Source: Clostridia bacterium (GTDB lineage: Bacteria > Bacillota > Clostridia > Christensenellales > UBA3700). Taken from it: DNA of 51,292 nt. A program made the position numbers and the translations under genes. The DNA lies in contig JAIDUV010000066.1 of assembly GCA_029060025.1 (NCBI GenBank), positions 1 through 51,292 on the forward strand, written 5' to 3'. The notes below the pieces were generated by a model that made no database searches, was not told where the DNA came from, and was given only the letters and a program-made list of their open reading frames with translations. This document shows positions 43,212 through 50,827 of the stretch, one piece after another (the stretch's first letter is position 1; the number at the start of each line of letters is the position of its first letter).

Positions 43212-43898
43212 ATGGCGACGAAAAAAGGCGCAGGCGGAAAACCGCAGGAGTTTGATACACAGACCGGGCGGTATGGAAGCGGACAGTCGAAGACTAAAGA
43301 AAATAGCCTAGTTGACGAGAACTGTGCGACGAATAAGCACAAACAAAAGAAGATCAAGCAACTTAATAGGTTAGAAAGCGAATATAGTCGCATTATACAA
43401 ATAGAAAAGTATACAGGGCTTTCACGGAATCAGTCTACGTTTACGTATGAGGCAATCAAGCATTATACAAGGTCAGGATATAGAGCAATAAGATCTGGTA
43501 AATTGCCGCAGGAAGAAAGCCTCATAGAAACTTTTATAGAGAGACATCCGAAATATGATGGTAAAATTTGGCGAGGCATTGCCGTAGAAGATAAGAGTGT
43601 GGTCGAAGATTTGTATGCAAAAATGAAAGACGGCGAGCCAATAGATATGCGAGGAATATCAAGTTGGACAAGTGAAGAAAGTGTTTCGTTGAAGTTTGTT
43701 ACATTATATCGTACAGGAACATATAAAATAATTTATGAGTCTGAAAATGAAAGCGGCGTTGGCATTGGACACTTATCAGAATGGGAAAATGAGGAAGAGG
43801 TTTTGCACAGCGGTAAATCTCGATTTAGAGTAAAAGGCATAACAAAAGGGAGAAATAATGTATATAGAGTAAAATTGGAGGAAGATAAAAATGCGTGA
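43212..43898 (+). CDS. ADP-ribosyltransferase toxin with cassette leader
   Basis: A 228-residue protein. Residues 1-47 are the shared leader (MATKKGAGGKPQEFDTQTGR YGSG..., basic and Gly-rich). Residues about 55-228 form an R-S-E class mono-ADP-ribosyltransferase: Arg121 in KIWRGIAVED, the Ser-Thr-Ser-like SSWTSEESVSLKF (151-154), and the ExE pair Glu194/Glu196 in WENEEEVLHSGKSRFRV. All three catalytic elements are present. It resembles C3/VIP2-type and phage-borne ARTs. The target is unknown. It has no signal peptide. It is expressed from its own promoter with the 77-residue partner overlapping its 3' end. Confidence 0.8.
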   Translation: MATKKGAGGKPQEFDTQTGRYGSGQSKTKENSLVDENCATNKHKQKKIKQLNRLESEYSRIIQIEKYTGLSRNQSTFTYEAIKHYTRSGYRAIRSGKLPQEESLIETFIERHPKYDGKIWRGIAVEDKSVVEDLYAKMKDGEPIDMRGISSWTSEESVSLKFVTLYRTGTYKIIYESENESGVGIGHLSEWENEEEVLHSGKSRFRVKGITKGRNNVYRVKLEEDKNA

Positions 43899-44124
43899 TG
43901 AGAATTATGATTATTTTCAAAAAGGGTTAGAAAAAATTAAGGGAAGGCACACGGAAGAAGAGTTTTTCGAGATATATAATATGAGCAAGAAAGAGTATGA
44001 AGAGTATCTAAAAAGAATAGAGAAAGAAGGAAAAAGTAATCTATGGTTTGTTCATATGGTAATAGCCTACCATAATTCTTATCCGGAAAAAGAAAAAGAA
44101 TGGAAAGAGAAATGGGGGTATTAG
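43891..44124 (+). CDS. Partner (putative immunity) protein of the ART toxin, copy 2
   Basis: A 77-residue protein: YFQKGLEKIKGRHTEEEFFE, IYNMSKKEYEEYLKRIEKEG and WFVHMVIAYHNSYPEKEKEW. It overlaps the ART stop by 8 bp and is preceded by GGAGGAAG, so its translation is coupled to the toxin. It is soluble, rich in Lys and Glu, and without known domain. Pairing with an intact toxin makes an immunity role the leading inference. Confidence 0.7.
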   Translation: MRDENYDYFQKGLEKIKGRHTEEEFFEIYNMSKKEYEEYLKRIEKEGKSNLWFVHMVIAYHNSYPEKEKEWKEKWGY

Positions 44125-44214
44125 TTTATGTTGCGGGAAAAATAACTTATCAATGCAGATATTTATGAAGATGAGCGTATTTGAATGCTAAAATAGATTA
44201 TTAAAATGTTATAT

Positions 44215-44240
44215 AAGCAAGGTAAAAGCCTTGCTTTTTT
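44215..44240 (+). terminator. Terminator of toxin cassette 2
   Basis: AAGCAAGG (44215-44222) and CCTTGCTT (44229-44236), then Ts to 44240. Confidence 0.88.
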
Positions 44241-44349
44241 AATGCAAAGATAGAGAAGTTGCGGCGGAAAAAATAGGGAAAATACTACACTTAATAACGC
44301 TTTTCAAAGATGAAAGTGTTTTATTAAATATAAATACAAGGCACCAATA

Positions 44350-44378
44350 TTGACTGCTTGATAAAAGCGTGATACAAT
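44350..44378 (+). promoter_or_regulatory. Promoter of toxin cassette 3
   Basis: TTGACT (44350-44355), a 17-bp spacer, TACAAT (44373-44378). Confidence 0.8.
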
Positions 44379-44404
44379 AGTGGTGTCTTACTCTAGGAGA
44401 GAGT

Positions 44405-44762
44405 ATGGCGACGAAAAAAACCGCAGGAGTTTGATACAAAGACCGGGCGATATGGAAGCGGACAGTCGAAGGCTAAAGAAAATAGCCTAGATGGTAAGAA
44501 CTCTGCGACGAAGAAACATAAGCAAAAGAAAGGGCAAATAGTTCAACTTGACAAAAAGGAATATGCTTCTGTATGCAGCGCCATAAGGACAAGATATAGC
44601 AATAATATTCCGCCAAATGGGGATTTGTTGTATGGGAATTATTATTACGAGTATTCCTATAGCAAAAAGGAAGAAATGATTGTGTGCACTTTAAGATTAC
44701 CCATACAAGGCAATGAAGAAAAGATAATGAAATTGAGGAGCGGAAAAAGATATGGGATATGA
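44405..44762 (+). pseudogene. Cassette 3 toxin: shared leader, different toxin domain, frameshifted
   Basis: The start MATKK is followed by a 14-bp deletion relative to cassette 2, giving an early stop. In the restored frame the leader continues (EFDTKTGRYGSGQSKAKENS through KHKQKK, up to about residue 47) and then switches to an unrelated 75-residue domain: GQIVQLDKKEYASVCSAIRT, NGDLLYGNYYYEYSYSKKEE, MIVCTLRLPIQGNEEKIMKL, ending KRYGI. I do not recognise this domain. Its stop overlaps by 11 bp the start of a different small partner gene at 44752. It shows that the leader is a carrier for exchangeable toxin ends. Confidence 0.75.
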
Positions 44763-45012
44763 ATTTTCAGAAGCAGAAAAAGAACTTATCAATATAATGC
44801 GAAATATAGAAATGGAAGAGGACTCTTTCGTGGGGATAATGCTCGCATTGACAGTAAATCAAGACGACCCCGACGGAAATTGTAGGCAGATGTCGGAGTA
44901 TCTAAAAGCCAATCCCGACGCAACTTATGACGACGTAAAGGTTAAAGAATATGAAATTCTAGATCTTTATGATCCATTTGCAGATAGTAACGACGAGGAC
45001 GATGAGGATTAA
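44752..45012 (+). CDS. Partner protein of cassette 3, copy 1
   Basis: An 86-residue acidic protein: MGYEFSEAEKELINIMRNIE, MALTVNQDDPDGNCRQMSEY-type middle (IMLALTVNQDDPDGNCRQM) and the tail FADSNDEDDED. It overlaps the toxin-domain end by 11 bp, an arrangement like the ART pair. It is duplicated immediately downstream. It may be an immunity protein for the cassette 3 toxin; if so it is kept although that toxin is frameshifted. Confidence 0.65.
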   Translation: MGYEFSEAEKELINIMRNIEMEEDSFVGIMLALTVNQDDPDGNCRQMSEYLKANPDATYDDVKVKEYEILDLYDPFADSNDEDDED

Positions 45013-45015
45013 AAT

Positions 45016-45270
45016 ATGGGATATGAATTTTCAGAAGCGGAAAAAGAACTTATCAATATAATGCGAAATATAGAAATGGAAGAGGACTCCTTTGTTGGGA
45101 ATATGCTCGCTTTGACGGTCAATCAAGACGATCCCGACGGAAATTGTCGACAAATGACAGAGTTTTTGAAAAATAATCCTAATGCCGCTTATGACGATAT
45201 TATGCGAAAAGTTGATGAAATCATTGGTATTGGAGATATACTTTGTAACAACGATGACAATGAGGATTAA
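45016..45270 (+). CDS. Partner protein of cassette 3, tandem copy 2
   Basis: An 84-residue near-duplicate of the preceding protein, starting 3 bp after its stop. The first 28 residues are identical (MGYEFSEAEKELINIMRN onward) and the last third has diverged (IMRKVDEIIGIGDILCNNDD). Divergence only at the C-terminal end is what would be expected if that part recognises different toxin variants, which is inference. Confidence 0.65.
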   Translation: MGYEFSEAEKELINIMRNIEMEEDSFVGNMLALTVNQDDPDGNCRQMTEFLKNNPNAAYDDIMRKVDEIIGIGDILCNNDDNED

Positions 45271-45273
45271 TAT

Positions 45274-45393
45274 ATGGGATATAAATTTTCAGAAGCGGAA
45301 AAGAACTTATCAATATAATGCGAAATATAGAAATGGAAGAGAACTCTTTCGTGGGGCTAATGCTAGCGTTGACAGTAAATTAAGACGACCCAC
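45274..45393 (+). pseudogene. Partner protein of cassette 3, broken copy 3
   Basis: It begins MGYKFSEAEK, then one A is lost relative to copies 1 and 2, giving NLSI and a stop. The DNA keeps similarity through the LTVN region to about 45393. Confidence 0.75.
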
Positions 45394-45454
45394 GATGGAA
45401 AAAGATAGTGATAATGTATATAGGGTAAAAGTGGAGGAATATAAAGATGAGTGA
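45394..45454 (+). pseudogene. Remnant of an ART toxin C-terminus
   Basis: A short in-frame tail, DNVYRVKVEEYKDE, matches the ends of the cassette 1 and 2 ART genes and is spliced directly onto the broken partner copy. It is followed, with the usual 8-bp overlap, by another partner gene relic. Confidence 0.65.
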
Positions 45455-45676
45455 AGAGAAAAAAACTCTTTTCAAAGAGGGGTAGACCAATTAAAAGGGA
45501 AACACACAGAAGAGTTTTTCAAGATATACAATATGAGCAGGGAAGAATTCAAAGCGTATTTGGAAAAAATAGAAAAAGAGGGAAAGAGTAATACGTGGTA
45601 CGTTCATTTGTTAATCGCATATCACAAGTCTTATCCTGAAGAAGCAACCAAGTGGGAAAAAAGACGAGGTTATTAG
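45447..45676 (+). pseudogene. Partner (putative immunity) protein of the ART toxin, broken copy 3
   Basis: It starts MSEEKKTLFKEG and stops at once because one A is missing from the poly-A codons. Restoring the frame gives DQLKGKHTEEFFKIYNMSRE, EFKAYLEKIEKEGKSNTWYV and HLLIAYHKSYPEEATKWEKR, a clear relative of 42746 and 43891. The ribosome site is intact. Confidence 0.75.
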
Positions 45677-45705
45677 GGAATTGAAATAAGCATAATAAGG
45701 GTATA

Positions 45706-45732
45706 AAGCAAGGTATAACACCTTGCTTTTTT
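45706..45732 (+). terminator. Terminator closing the toxin array
   Basis: AAGCAAGG (45706-45713) and CCTTGCTT (45721-45728), loop TATAACA, with Ts to 45732. It is the third copy of the cassette terminator. Confidence 0.85.
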
Positions 45733-45761
45733 CATACTCATACTCAAAAGGAAATAAGAAG

Positions 45762-46166
45762 ATGGCAAACGAACAAAATCTTAAAATGTTTGGTAAGGAT
45801 AAGCCGCTATTGAGCCTAGAAGAAGCCGTGAAACAAGGTAAGAAAGGCGGAGAGGCAAGCGGTAAAGCAGGAGCCGAAGAAAAAACGACCCGAGAAATTG
45901 CAAAGATGCTTGATGGTCTTGCTGTCACAGGGAATAATAAAGAGTTGCTAGAGCAGTTGGGAGTTCAAGCGGATGACCAAACACAGCAGACAGTGCGACT
46001 TGTGGCATTGCATAAAAAGGCAATGAGTGGCGACGTCGCGGCTATAAAGTTATGGCTTGAGATAATAGGCGAAGCGCCGACATCGTCCGTTAAAATCGAA
46101 ACTATAGACGCTACAAGGGAGGCATACGAGAAAGCAGTAGCGGCAATAAAAGGAAAGAAGCAATGA
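45762..46166 (+). CDS. Terminase small subunit
   Basis: A 134-residue protein before the large terminase, overlapping its start by 4 bp. It has a basic Gly-rich N-terminal third (SLEEAVKQGKKGGEASGKAG), a helical core (REIAKMLDGLAVTGNNKELL) and a C-terminal coiled segment with LWLEIIGEAPTSSVKIE. ATG 45762 follows AAAAGGAAAT; the frame open to 45723 overlaps the terminator. Position and size make it the DNA-recognition subunit that picks the packaging site. Confidence 0.75.
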   Translation: MANEQNLKMFGKDKPLLSLEEAVKQGKKGGEASGKAGAEEKTTREIAKMLDGLAVTGNNKELLEQLGVQADDQTQQTVRLVALHKKAMSGDVAAIKLWLEIIGEAPTSSVKIETIDATREAYEKAVAAIKGKKQ

Positions 46167-47581
46167 CGTTTGACGAAATATTGTGGACTGATAAGATGCG
46201 GGCAATATTCTCGGACGATGCGCCTGTCATTCATTTGTGCGGTTCTATGGGAACAAGTAAAACACTCGTTGCAGGTTTACTGTTTTTCGACCGAGTAATG
46301 AACGCACCGCCAAACGTCAACCAGTTCGCAATCATAGGCGTATCAAGCGTACTTGCAAAGCGTAACTTCGTAGATAAAGCCGACAGCCTATATAACATTC
46401 ATAAGGGACTATGTACGCCATATAGCGACGGCAACAAGTACGCCGCAGGCTCGCACTTTTGTATTTATGGTAAGTACGGCAAGAAGATCGTCTATATAGC
46501 GGGCGCAGACAACAAGACTAGTTTTACGAATATTCTATCGCTTGACTTGGGAGGAATATTGCTTGACGAGTTGTCGGCATTGCATCCCGACGTGTTCAGA
46601 GAAGCCTATGGACGTGTACAGCGTTTGGCATATCCCGGTTGGCTGATTACGACAACGAACGGTGGCAACCCTGCGCAAGAGTTCTACAGCGAACTTGTAA
46701 ACCACGCAACAGTTATGTTCCGTGACAGTGTGCCGAAGATAGAACTTGACGAAATGGTAGAGGATAGACCAAACGAGCATTACTACCATTTCAACTTGCA
46801 AGACGATTGTCCGCATAAGACGGCAGAGCAGACAGAAAGGCTAATGAATAGTTACCCGGTCGGCAGTTTCTATTACTACTCAAAGATACTCGGCTGTAGA
46901 GGTTTCTCGGAGGGAGCGCTATATGCAAGTCTATTGAGCGACGCTCAAGTAGTAGATTTCAACGACTTGAATTTGAGCGCGTTTGAAGAAGTAATAATGA
47001 CTGTGGACGTTGGCAAGAGTGTCAACGGAGAGGATACTAAAAAGTCGCACACAATAGTTGCTCTCGGTGGATATACAAGGCAATACCACCGCGTAGTCGC
47101 GATAGCGTCAAAGAAGATAAAGAGCATAGAACACCGCGACATTATCGAGGAAGCCGAGACGTGGCTTTATCCGTACTGGCTCAAGTTCTACGGTAAACTC
47201 AAAGCAATCGTAATAGACCTTGCCGACTACAAACTTGTCAGCACTTGGCAAAACCACAGCCGTTGGCGCGGTAAGATTAGCGTTCTCGGTTGTGTTAAGA
47301 CTGACAAATACCTTTGCCCTGACTTGCCTAAAAGGGCGGCAGTTAAGTGTCAACTTATGATGAAGAGCAAGCAATACCCGACAAGCCGAATCGTATGGTG
47401 CGACGGCGATATGCTAAAGGCGCATAGGCAGATACTTGAAGATAAGGACGGCTCGGAGTTAGACCAAGCCAACGTATGGCAAGACTACGCCGATTGTTTT
47501 TCGTACTTGATACTATGGCGCATACGCAAAATACTTGCTGACGAAATACCAAGTAACAGCAACAAAATTCAATTTTATTAG
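46163..47581 (+). CDS. Terminase large subunit
   Basis: A 472-residue packaging motor and nuclease. The ATPase domain has a Walker A variant LCGSMGTSKTLVAGLLFF near residue 30, Walker B LGGILLDELSAL near 130, and the coupling motif WLITTTNGG. The C-terminal nuclease has the Asp-led EVIMTVDVGKSVNGEDTKKS near 275 and IVIDLADYKLV near 350. The length is normal for the PBSX/SPP1-like class. The start overlaps the small subunit stop (ATGA). Confidence 0.9.
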   Translation: MTFDEILWTDKMRAIFSDDAPVIHLCGSMGTSKTLVAGLLFFDRVMNAPPNVNQFAIIGVSSVLAKRNFVDKADSLYNIHKGLCTPYSDGNKYAAGSHFCIYGKYGKKIVYIAGADNKTSFTNILSLDLGGILLDELSALHPDVFREAYGRVQRLAYPGWLITTTNGGNPAQEFYSELVNHATVMFRDSVPKIELDEMVEDRPNEHYYHFNLQDDCPHKTAEQTERLMNSYPVGSFYYYSKILGCRGFSEGALYASLLSDAQVVDFNDLNLSAFEEVIMTVDVGKSVNGEDTKKSHTIVALGGYTRQYHRVVAIASKKIKSIEHRDIIEEAETWLYPYWLKFYGKLKAIVIDLADYKLVSTWQNHSRWRGKISVLGCVKTDKYLCPDLPKRAAVKCQLMMKSKQYPTSRIVWCDGDMLKAHRQILEDKDGSELDQANVWQDYADCFSYLILWRIRKILADEIPSNSNKIQFY

Positions 47582-47590
47582 GAGGCTATT

Positions 47591-47905
47591 ATGGCAAAGA
47601 GAAGCGCAAAGAAAAAATCAAACTATCAGTTGACGACGGCAGGTAAGGCGAGATTTAACAAGTATATGTCACAGATACGTCAAGGCATCGAGAACGTATG
47701 TGAAATACACAAACACGAGAAGAATGCGTCAATGTCGCAAAGCGAATTTGAAAAGGCGTACATCGATAAGTTGCTAGCAACGCCAATTTCGGCTATATCG
47801 GCGACGCTTCGCACTTTGATGGAAGCATTGACAAAGCAAAAGGAAGCCGAGTTGCAAGCGCTTAACAAAGACAATAAAACACCCACAAAGGGGACGGAGG
47901 AATAA
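47591..47905 (+). CDS. Prophage structural-region hypothetical protein
   Basis: A 104-residue, basic, helical protein with KRSAKKKSNYQLTTAGKARF and LLATPISAISATLRTLMEAL. TAGGAGGC precedes the ATG, 9 bp after the terminase stop. It is not recognised; small helical proteins between terminase and portal are variable among phages. Confidence 0.6.
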   Translation: MAKRSAKKKSNYQLTTAGKARFNKYMSQIRQGIENVCEIHKHEKNASMSQSEFEKAYIDKLLATPISAISATLRTLMEALTKQKEAELQALNKDNKTPTKGTEE

Positions 47906-47907
47906 CA

Positions 47908-48213
47908 ATGAAAGAATTTACCAAAGGCAATCTTACCACTGTAGTGGAGGACAACGACCGTCGCATTTCCGAATATTTGGCGAATGGTTGGAAAGAAGAG
48001 AAACTTACCAAGAAACCAAAGGACGCGTTAGACAAGAGAAAGGAAGAGGCAATAGCGGACGCTGACGCAAGCGAGGACACCGGCAAGAAAAATAGCGCCA
48101 CCGACCAAAAAGTCAATGACGCTATGAGCGCGAAAGAAAACGCCGCCGCTGAAAGCCAAGCCGTAGACGACGGACTTATCAAATCGACTGACGGAGGAAA
48201 GAACAATGGCTGA
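47908..48213 (+). CDS. Prophage hypothetical protein, charged tail
   Basis: A 101-residue protein. The opening EFTKGNLTTVVEDNDRRISE and LANGWKEEKLTKK suggests a small folded head (like short head-accessory proteins), followed by a low-complexity acidic and Ala-rich tail. It starts 2 bp after the previous stop and its end overlaps the next gene. No family is recognised. Confidence 0.6.
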   Translation: MKEFTKGNLTTVVEDNDRRISEYLANGWKEEKLTKKPKDALDKRKEEAIADADASEDTGKKNSATDQKVNDAMSAKENAAAESQAVDDGLIKSTDGGKNNG

Positions 48214-48415
48214 CGTAAGAAGTGATAGTTGCATTTGTATTCAAGACAAGACAGGAACTATTAAGACCGTAATATACGAAGACGACTATGAAAAACAAGG
48301 CTATAAAGACAAAGGGTGGACGATAGTCAAGACCGATTGGACGAAAGAGAGAAAAGTCAAGCCACCTGTAAACGCCACGAAAGAGATGGGCCTGCAAGGG
48401 CTTGGCAATAAGTAA
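48206..48415 (+). CDS. Small prophage protein, 69 residues
   Basis: It reads SCICIQDKTGTIKTVIYEDD, YEKQGYKDKGWTIVKTDWTK. It overlaps the previous gene by 8 bp and precedes the portal by 17 bp. It shares the idea of YxxxGWxxxK with the previous protein's NGWKEEKL region, so the two may be distant repeats of one small fold. The function is unknown. Confidence 0.58.
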   Translation: MADVRSDSCICIQDKTGTIKTVIYEDDYEKQGYKDKGWTIVKTDWTKERKVKPPVNATKEMGLQGLGNK

Positions 48416-48432
48416 ACGAGAGGGCAAAACTA

Positions 48433-50151
48433 ATGAACGAAATCAAAAACCCATACCAAATGGACTTGACGAGAGCAAACCAAACAAAACTCTATAATCA
48501 AGGCGCATTTTGGGCGTTCAATACGGCTAAATACAGGGCTTTGTTATCCAATGACCCGACCGTGATCAAATATTGGTATAGGCACGAAGCAGGTACGTTT
48601 TATCCGGACGCATATAAGTGGAGCGAATTACAACGCTCCTTTTATTATGGCGACGAGTTTGTGGAAAACGCGGAAGAGTTCTTCGGCATAATTCCAATGA
48701 TTTGCGAGAGCATTGCAAAACTCGTATGCGGAAGCGGTTATGATTTCGACGGCGCTGTGCCAACCGAGATAAAAGAGCGTTTGCAAGAGATACTTGAGGA
48801 AAATGAGTTTGACAGCGCTACGCTCAAATCAAGCATAATTGAAACTATTGGACTTGGCGACGCTGCGTGGCATATTCACTTCGATCCTGAAGTATCTAAC
48901 TTGCCAATCATTGAGTTAGTACCACCCGAGCGTCTTGCAATCAAGCGCAAGAGCAATCGCATTGTAGAGTATACGGTAAAGCAACAAGTAGTACTTGATA
49001 ACGAAGCGCAACCTTATGAACTGCATACCGTATATACTCGTCGTAAGAAAAAAGTTGAGATTAAAGGCGTAACTCGATACACGGACGATGGAATACTGCA
49101 AAGACATCGAATATTTGACGGCGCGAAATTCCTAGATAAGAATGAAGAATTAAAGGCAAAGATATTTGACACCTATGGAATTAAGGAAACCGCAGTTCTT
49201 CCACTAGTTGATTTCCCGATAATATACTTGCCAAACGCTTTAAACAACACCCAAGGCGCGAACGTATGCGAGGGCGCTCGACCTTACGGAGTGGTATACG
49301 GACTTGACAGCGTATCCGCCGCTATCGACGAGATACTATCCAACTGCGTAGACACCGTGCGTAAATCATTCCCTTATTTGATTATCGACGAGCAAATGAT
49401 ACCGTCGAATATCAATGGGGATAAGGATAAAGGAGCGTTTAGTACTCGTCGACATTCATTCCTTTTGCCGAAGAACGCAAAAGACGCCGAGAAGTTGTTG
49501 CAACAAGTGCAAGCGAAACTCAATACGAGCGAGTTTGTGGAGAGTGTGAAATTCCAAATCAATATTGCGCTTAATAAAGTAGGCATCAACGCGGCTACGC
49601 TCGGCTTGCAACTTTCGGGACACGTTGAATCGGAAGCAACTCAAAATGCAAAGGAACGCAACAGCATACGAACACGCAATACCTTGGCAAAAGATTACGA
49701 AAGACACTTGTCAAAGTTATTTGCAGTATTGCTCCAATATGAAGATTATATCAACGGCAACACGGTCGCAACCGATACCAAAACGGGCGAGACTGCAATC
49801 GTCGCAGAAGATTATCACGGCATTAAAGCCGCGTTCCGCAAGTACATAGTTGATACACCCGAAGAGGTCGCCGAAGTTCTTGCAAGAAAGGTTACGAGCA
49901 ATCTTATGAGCATATTCGCCGCCGTACGCGAACAGCACCCCGATTGGGATGACGAATCGATATATAAAGAGACTAATCTCATTTACGCCGAAAAGTCGGG
50001 TAGCCCAATGCAGGTTGTAGACCCGACCAAATCACCCGAGGAGAGCATTGTAATGAAGCAAGACGGTAGTTCGGACAAACCTGAAGAGGGCGAGGAAGAG
50101 GGCTTGCAAGACACGGACAACGCCGACGAGGGGGAGCAAGGCGATGAGTAA
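48433..50151 (+). CDS. Portal protein
   Basis: A 572-residue portal of the SPP1 gp6/phage_prot_Gp6 kind, forming the dodecameric DNA gate at one vertex. The N-terminus YRHEAGTFYPDAYKWSELQR and GIIPMICESIAKLVCGSGYD is followed by the wing and stem (ELVPPERLAIKRKSNRIVEY), the SVSAAIDEILSNCVDTVRKS helix, and GINAATLGLQLSGHVESEAT near residue 380. The C-terminus is acidic. It overlaps the following gene by 8 bp. It has AGAGGGCAAA ahead of the ATG. Confidence 0.85.
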   Translation: MNEIKNPYQMDLTRANQTKLYNQGAFWAFNTAKYRALLSNDPTVIKYWYRHEAGTFYPDAYKWSELQRSFYYGDEFVENAEEFFGIIPMICESIAKLVCGSGYDFDGAVPTEIKERLQEILEENEFDSATLKSSIIETIGLGDAAWHIHFDPEVSNLPIIELVPPERLAIKRKSNRIVEYTVKQQVVLDNEAQPYELHTVYTRRKKKVEIKGVTRYTDDGILQRHRIFDGAKFLDKNEELKAKIFDTYGIKETAVLPLVDFPIIYLPNALNNTQGANVCEGARPYGVVYGLDSVSAAIDEILSNCVDTVRKSFPYLIIDEQMIPSNINGDKDKGAFSTRRHSFLLPKNAKDAEKLLQQVQAKLNTSEFVESVKFQINIALNKVGINAATLGLQLSGHVESEATQNAKERNSIRTRNTLAKDYERHLSKLFAVLLQYEDYINGNTVATDTKTGETAIVAEDYHGIKAAFRKYIVDTPEEVAEVLARKVTSNLMSIFAAVREQHPDWDDESIYKETNLIYAEKSGSPMQVVDPTKSPEESIVMKQDGSSDKPEEGEEEGLQDTDNADEGEQGDE

Positions 50152-50827
50152 AGAAATTGACGAAAGCAAAGGCAGATGGCGAACTATTTGTGGGCGTAAG
50201 GTTTTTATTAAAAAGGGACAATCTGTAAGCGAAGCAATGCGAACAAGTGGCAAATTTAGTAAAGAGGATATTAACAACGCAACTAAAAGTCCCCAAGAGA
50301 AATCAAAAACAGCAAGTTGCAGAGTTCGTGTTGAAGAAAAGGTTCAACGTGTCAATGAAGATAAAGATACTGTGGCAAAGAGCAAAGATGAAAATGTCGA
50401 AAAGAAAATGACACCTACCGAAAAAATCGCAAGTGTACATATAGATTTTGACAATGATAATATATTGCCAAAGTTAGACGAAAACTCATTGAAAATAATG
50501 GGAGTAGAAAAGAGCAAGCCTGTGTTGTTAAAGAAATCTACCATTGACAGAAATTTTCAGGAACACGACGATCTAACAAAAGAAGATTTTCAGAGCATAA
50601 TTGCTCAAGCGCTATATGAACCCTCCGAAGTCTTCCCTGCAAATGCAGAAAAACCATATTGGCATTTTGCAAAGGTGATTAAAGAAACTTCAAAAGGTCA
50701 TAGCAAAATAGGTTTAGCATTATTGGATATTGACATTAACAAAGAGAACTTTGAAGTGGCACACGCACATTTCGTAGGAGCAAAAGGGCTTGCTCGAGCA
50801 AAAAATAAAATAAAGAAAAAAGACTGA
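50144..50827 (+). CDS. Phage nuclease-toxin-like protein (PBECR-type) next to portal
   Basis: A 227-residue protein. Residues 13-35 carry the motif WRTICGRKVFIKKGQSVSEAM, typical of phage head-associated toxin carriers. The linker 40-110 is charged and of low complexity. The C-terminal domain (about 115-227) with QSIIAQALYEPSEVFPANAE, KPYWHFAKVI, and NFEVAHAHFVGAKGLARAKN resembles the PBECR (phage Barnase-EndoU-ColicinE5/D-RelE-like) nucleases usually fused to MuF head proteins. Here the MuF part is missing. It overlaps portal by 8 bp. The family call is by eye and needs a profile search. Confidence 0.5.
   Translation: MSKEIDESKGRWRTICGRKVFIKKGQSVSEAMRTSGKFSKEDINNATKSPQEKSKTASCRVRVEEKVQRVNEDKDTVAKSKDENVEKKMTPTEKIASVHIDFDNDNILPKLDENSLKIMGVEKSKPVLLKKSTIDRNFQEHDDLTKEDFQSIIAQALYEPSEVFPANAEKPYWHFAKVIKETSKGHSKIGLALLDIDINKENFEVAHAHFVGAKGLARAKNKIKKKD

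Larger units (their letters stand above)
43021..43245 (+). repeat. Direct repeat joining cassettes (copy A; copy B at 44215-44433)
   Basis: Terminator, about 100 bp of spacer, promoter, ribosome site and the first leader codons are almost identical at 43021-43245 and 44215-44433. The unit is the boundary of each cassette and would allow recombination that duplicates or swaps them. Copy B has a 14-bp deletion inside the leader codons. Confidence 0.88.
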
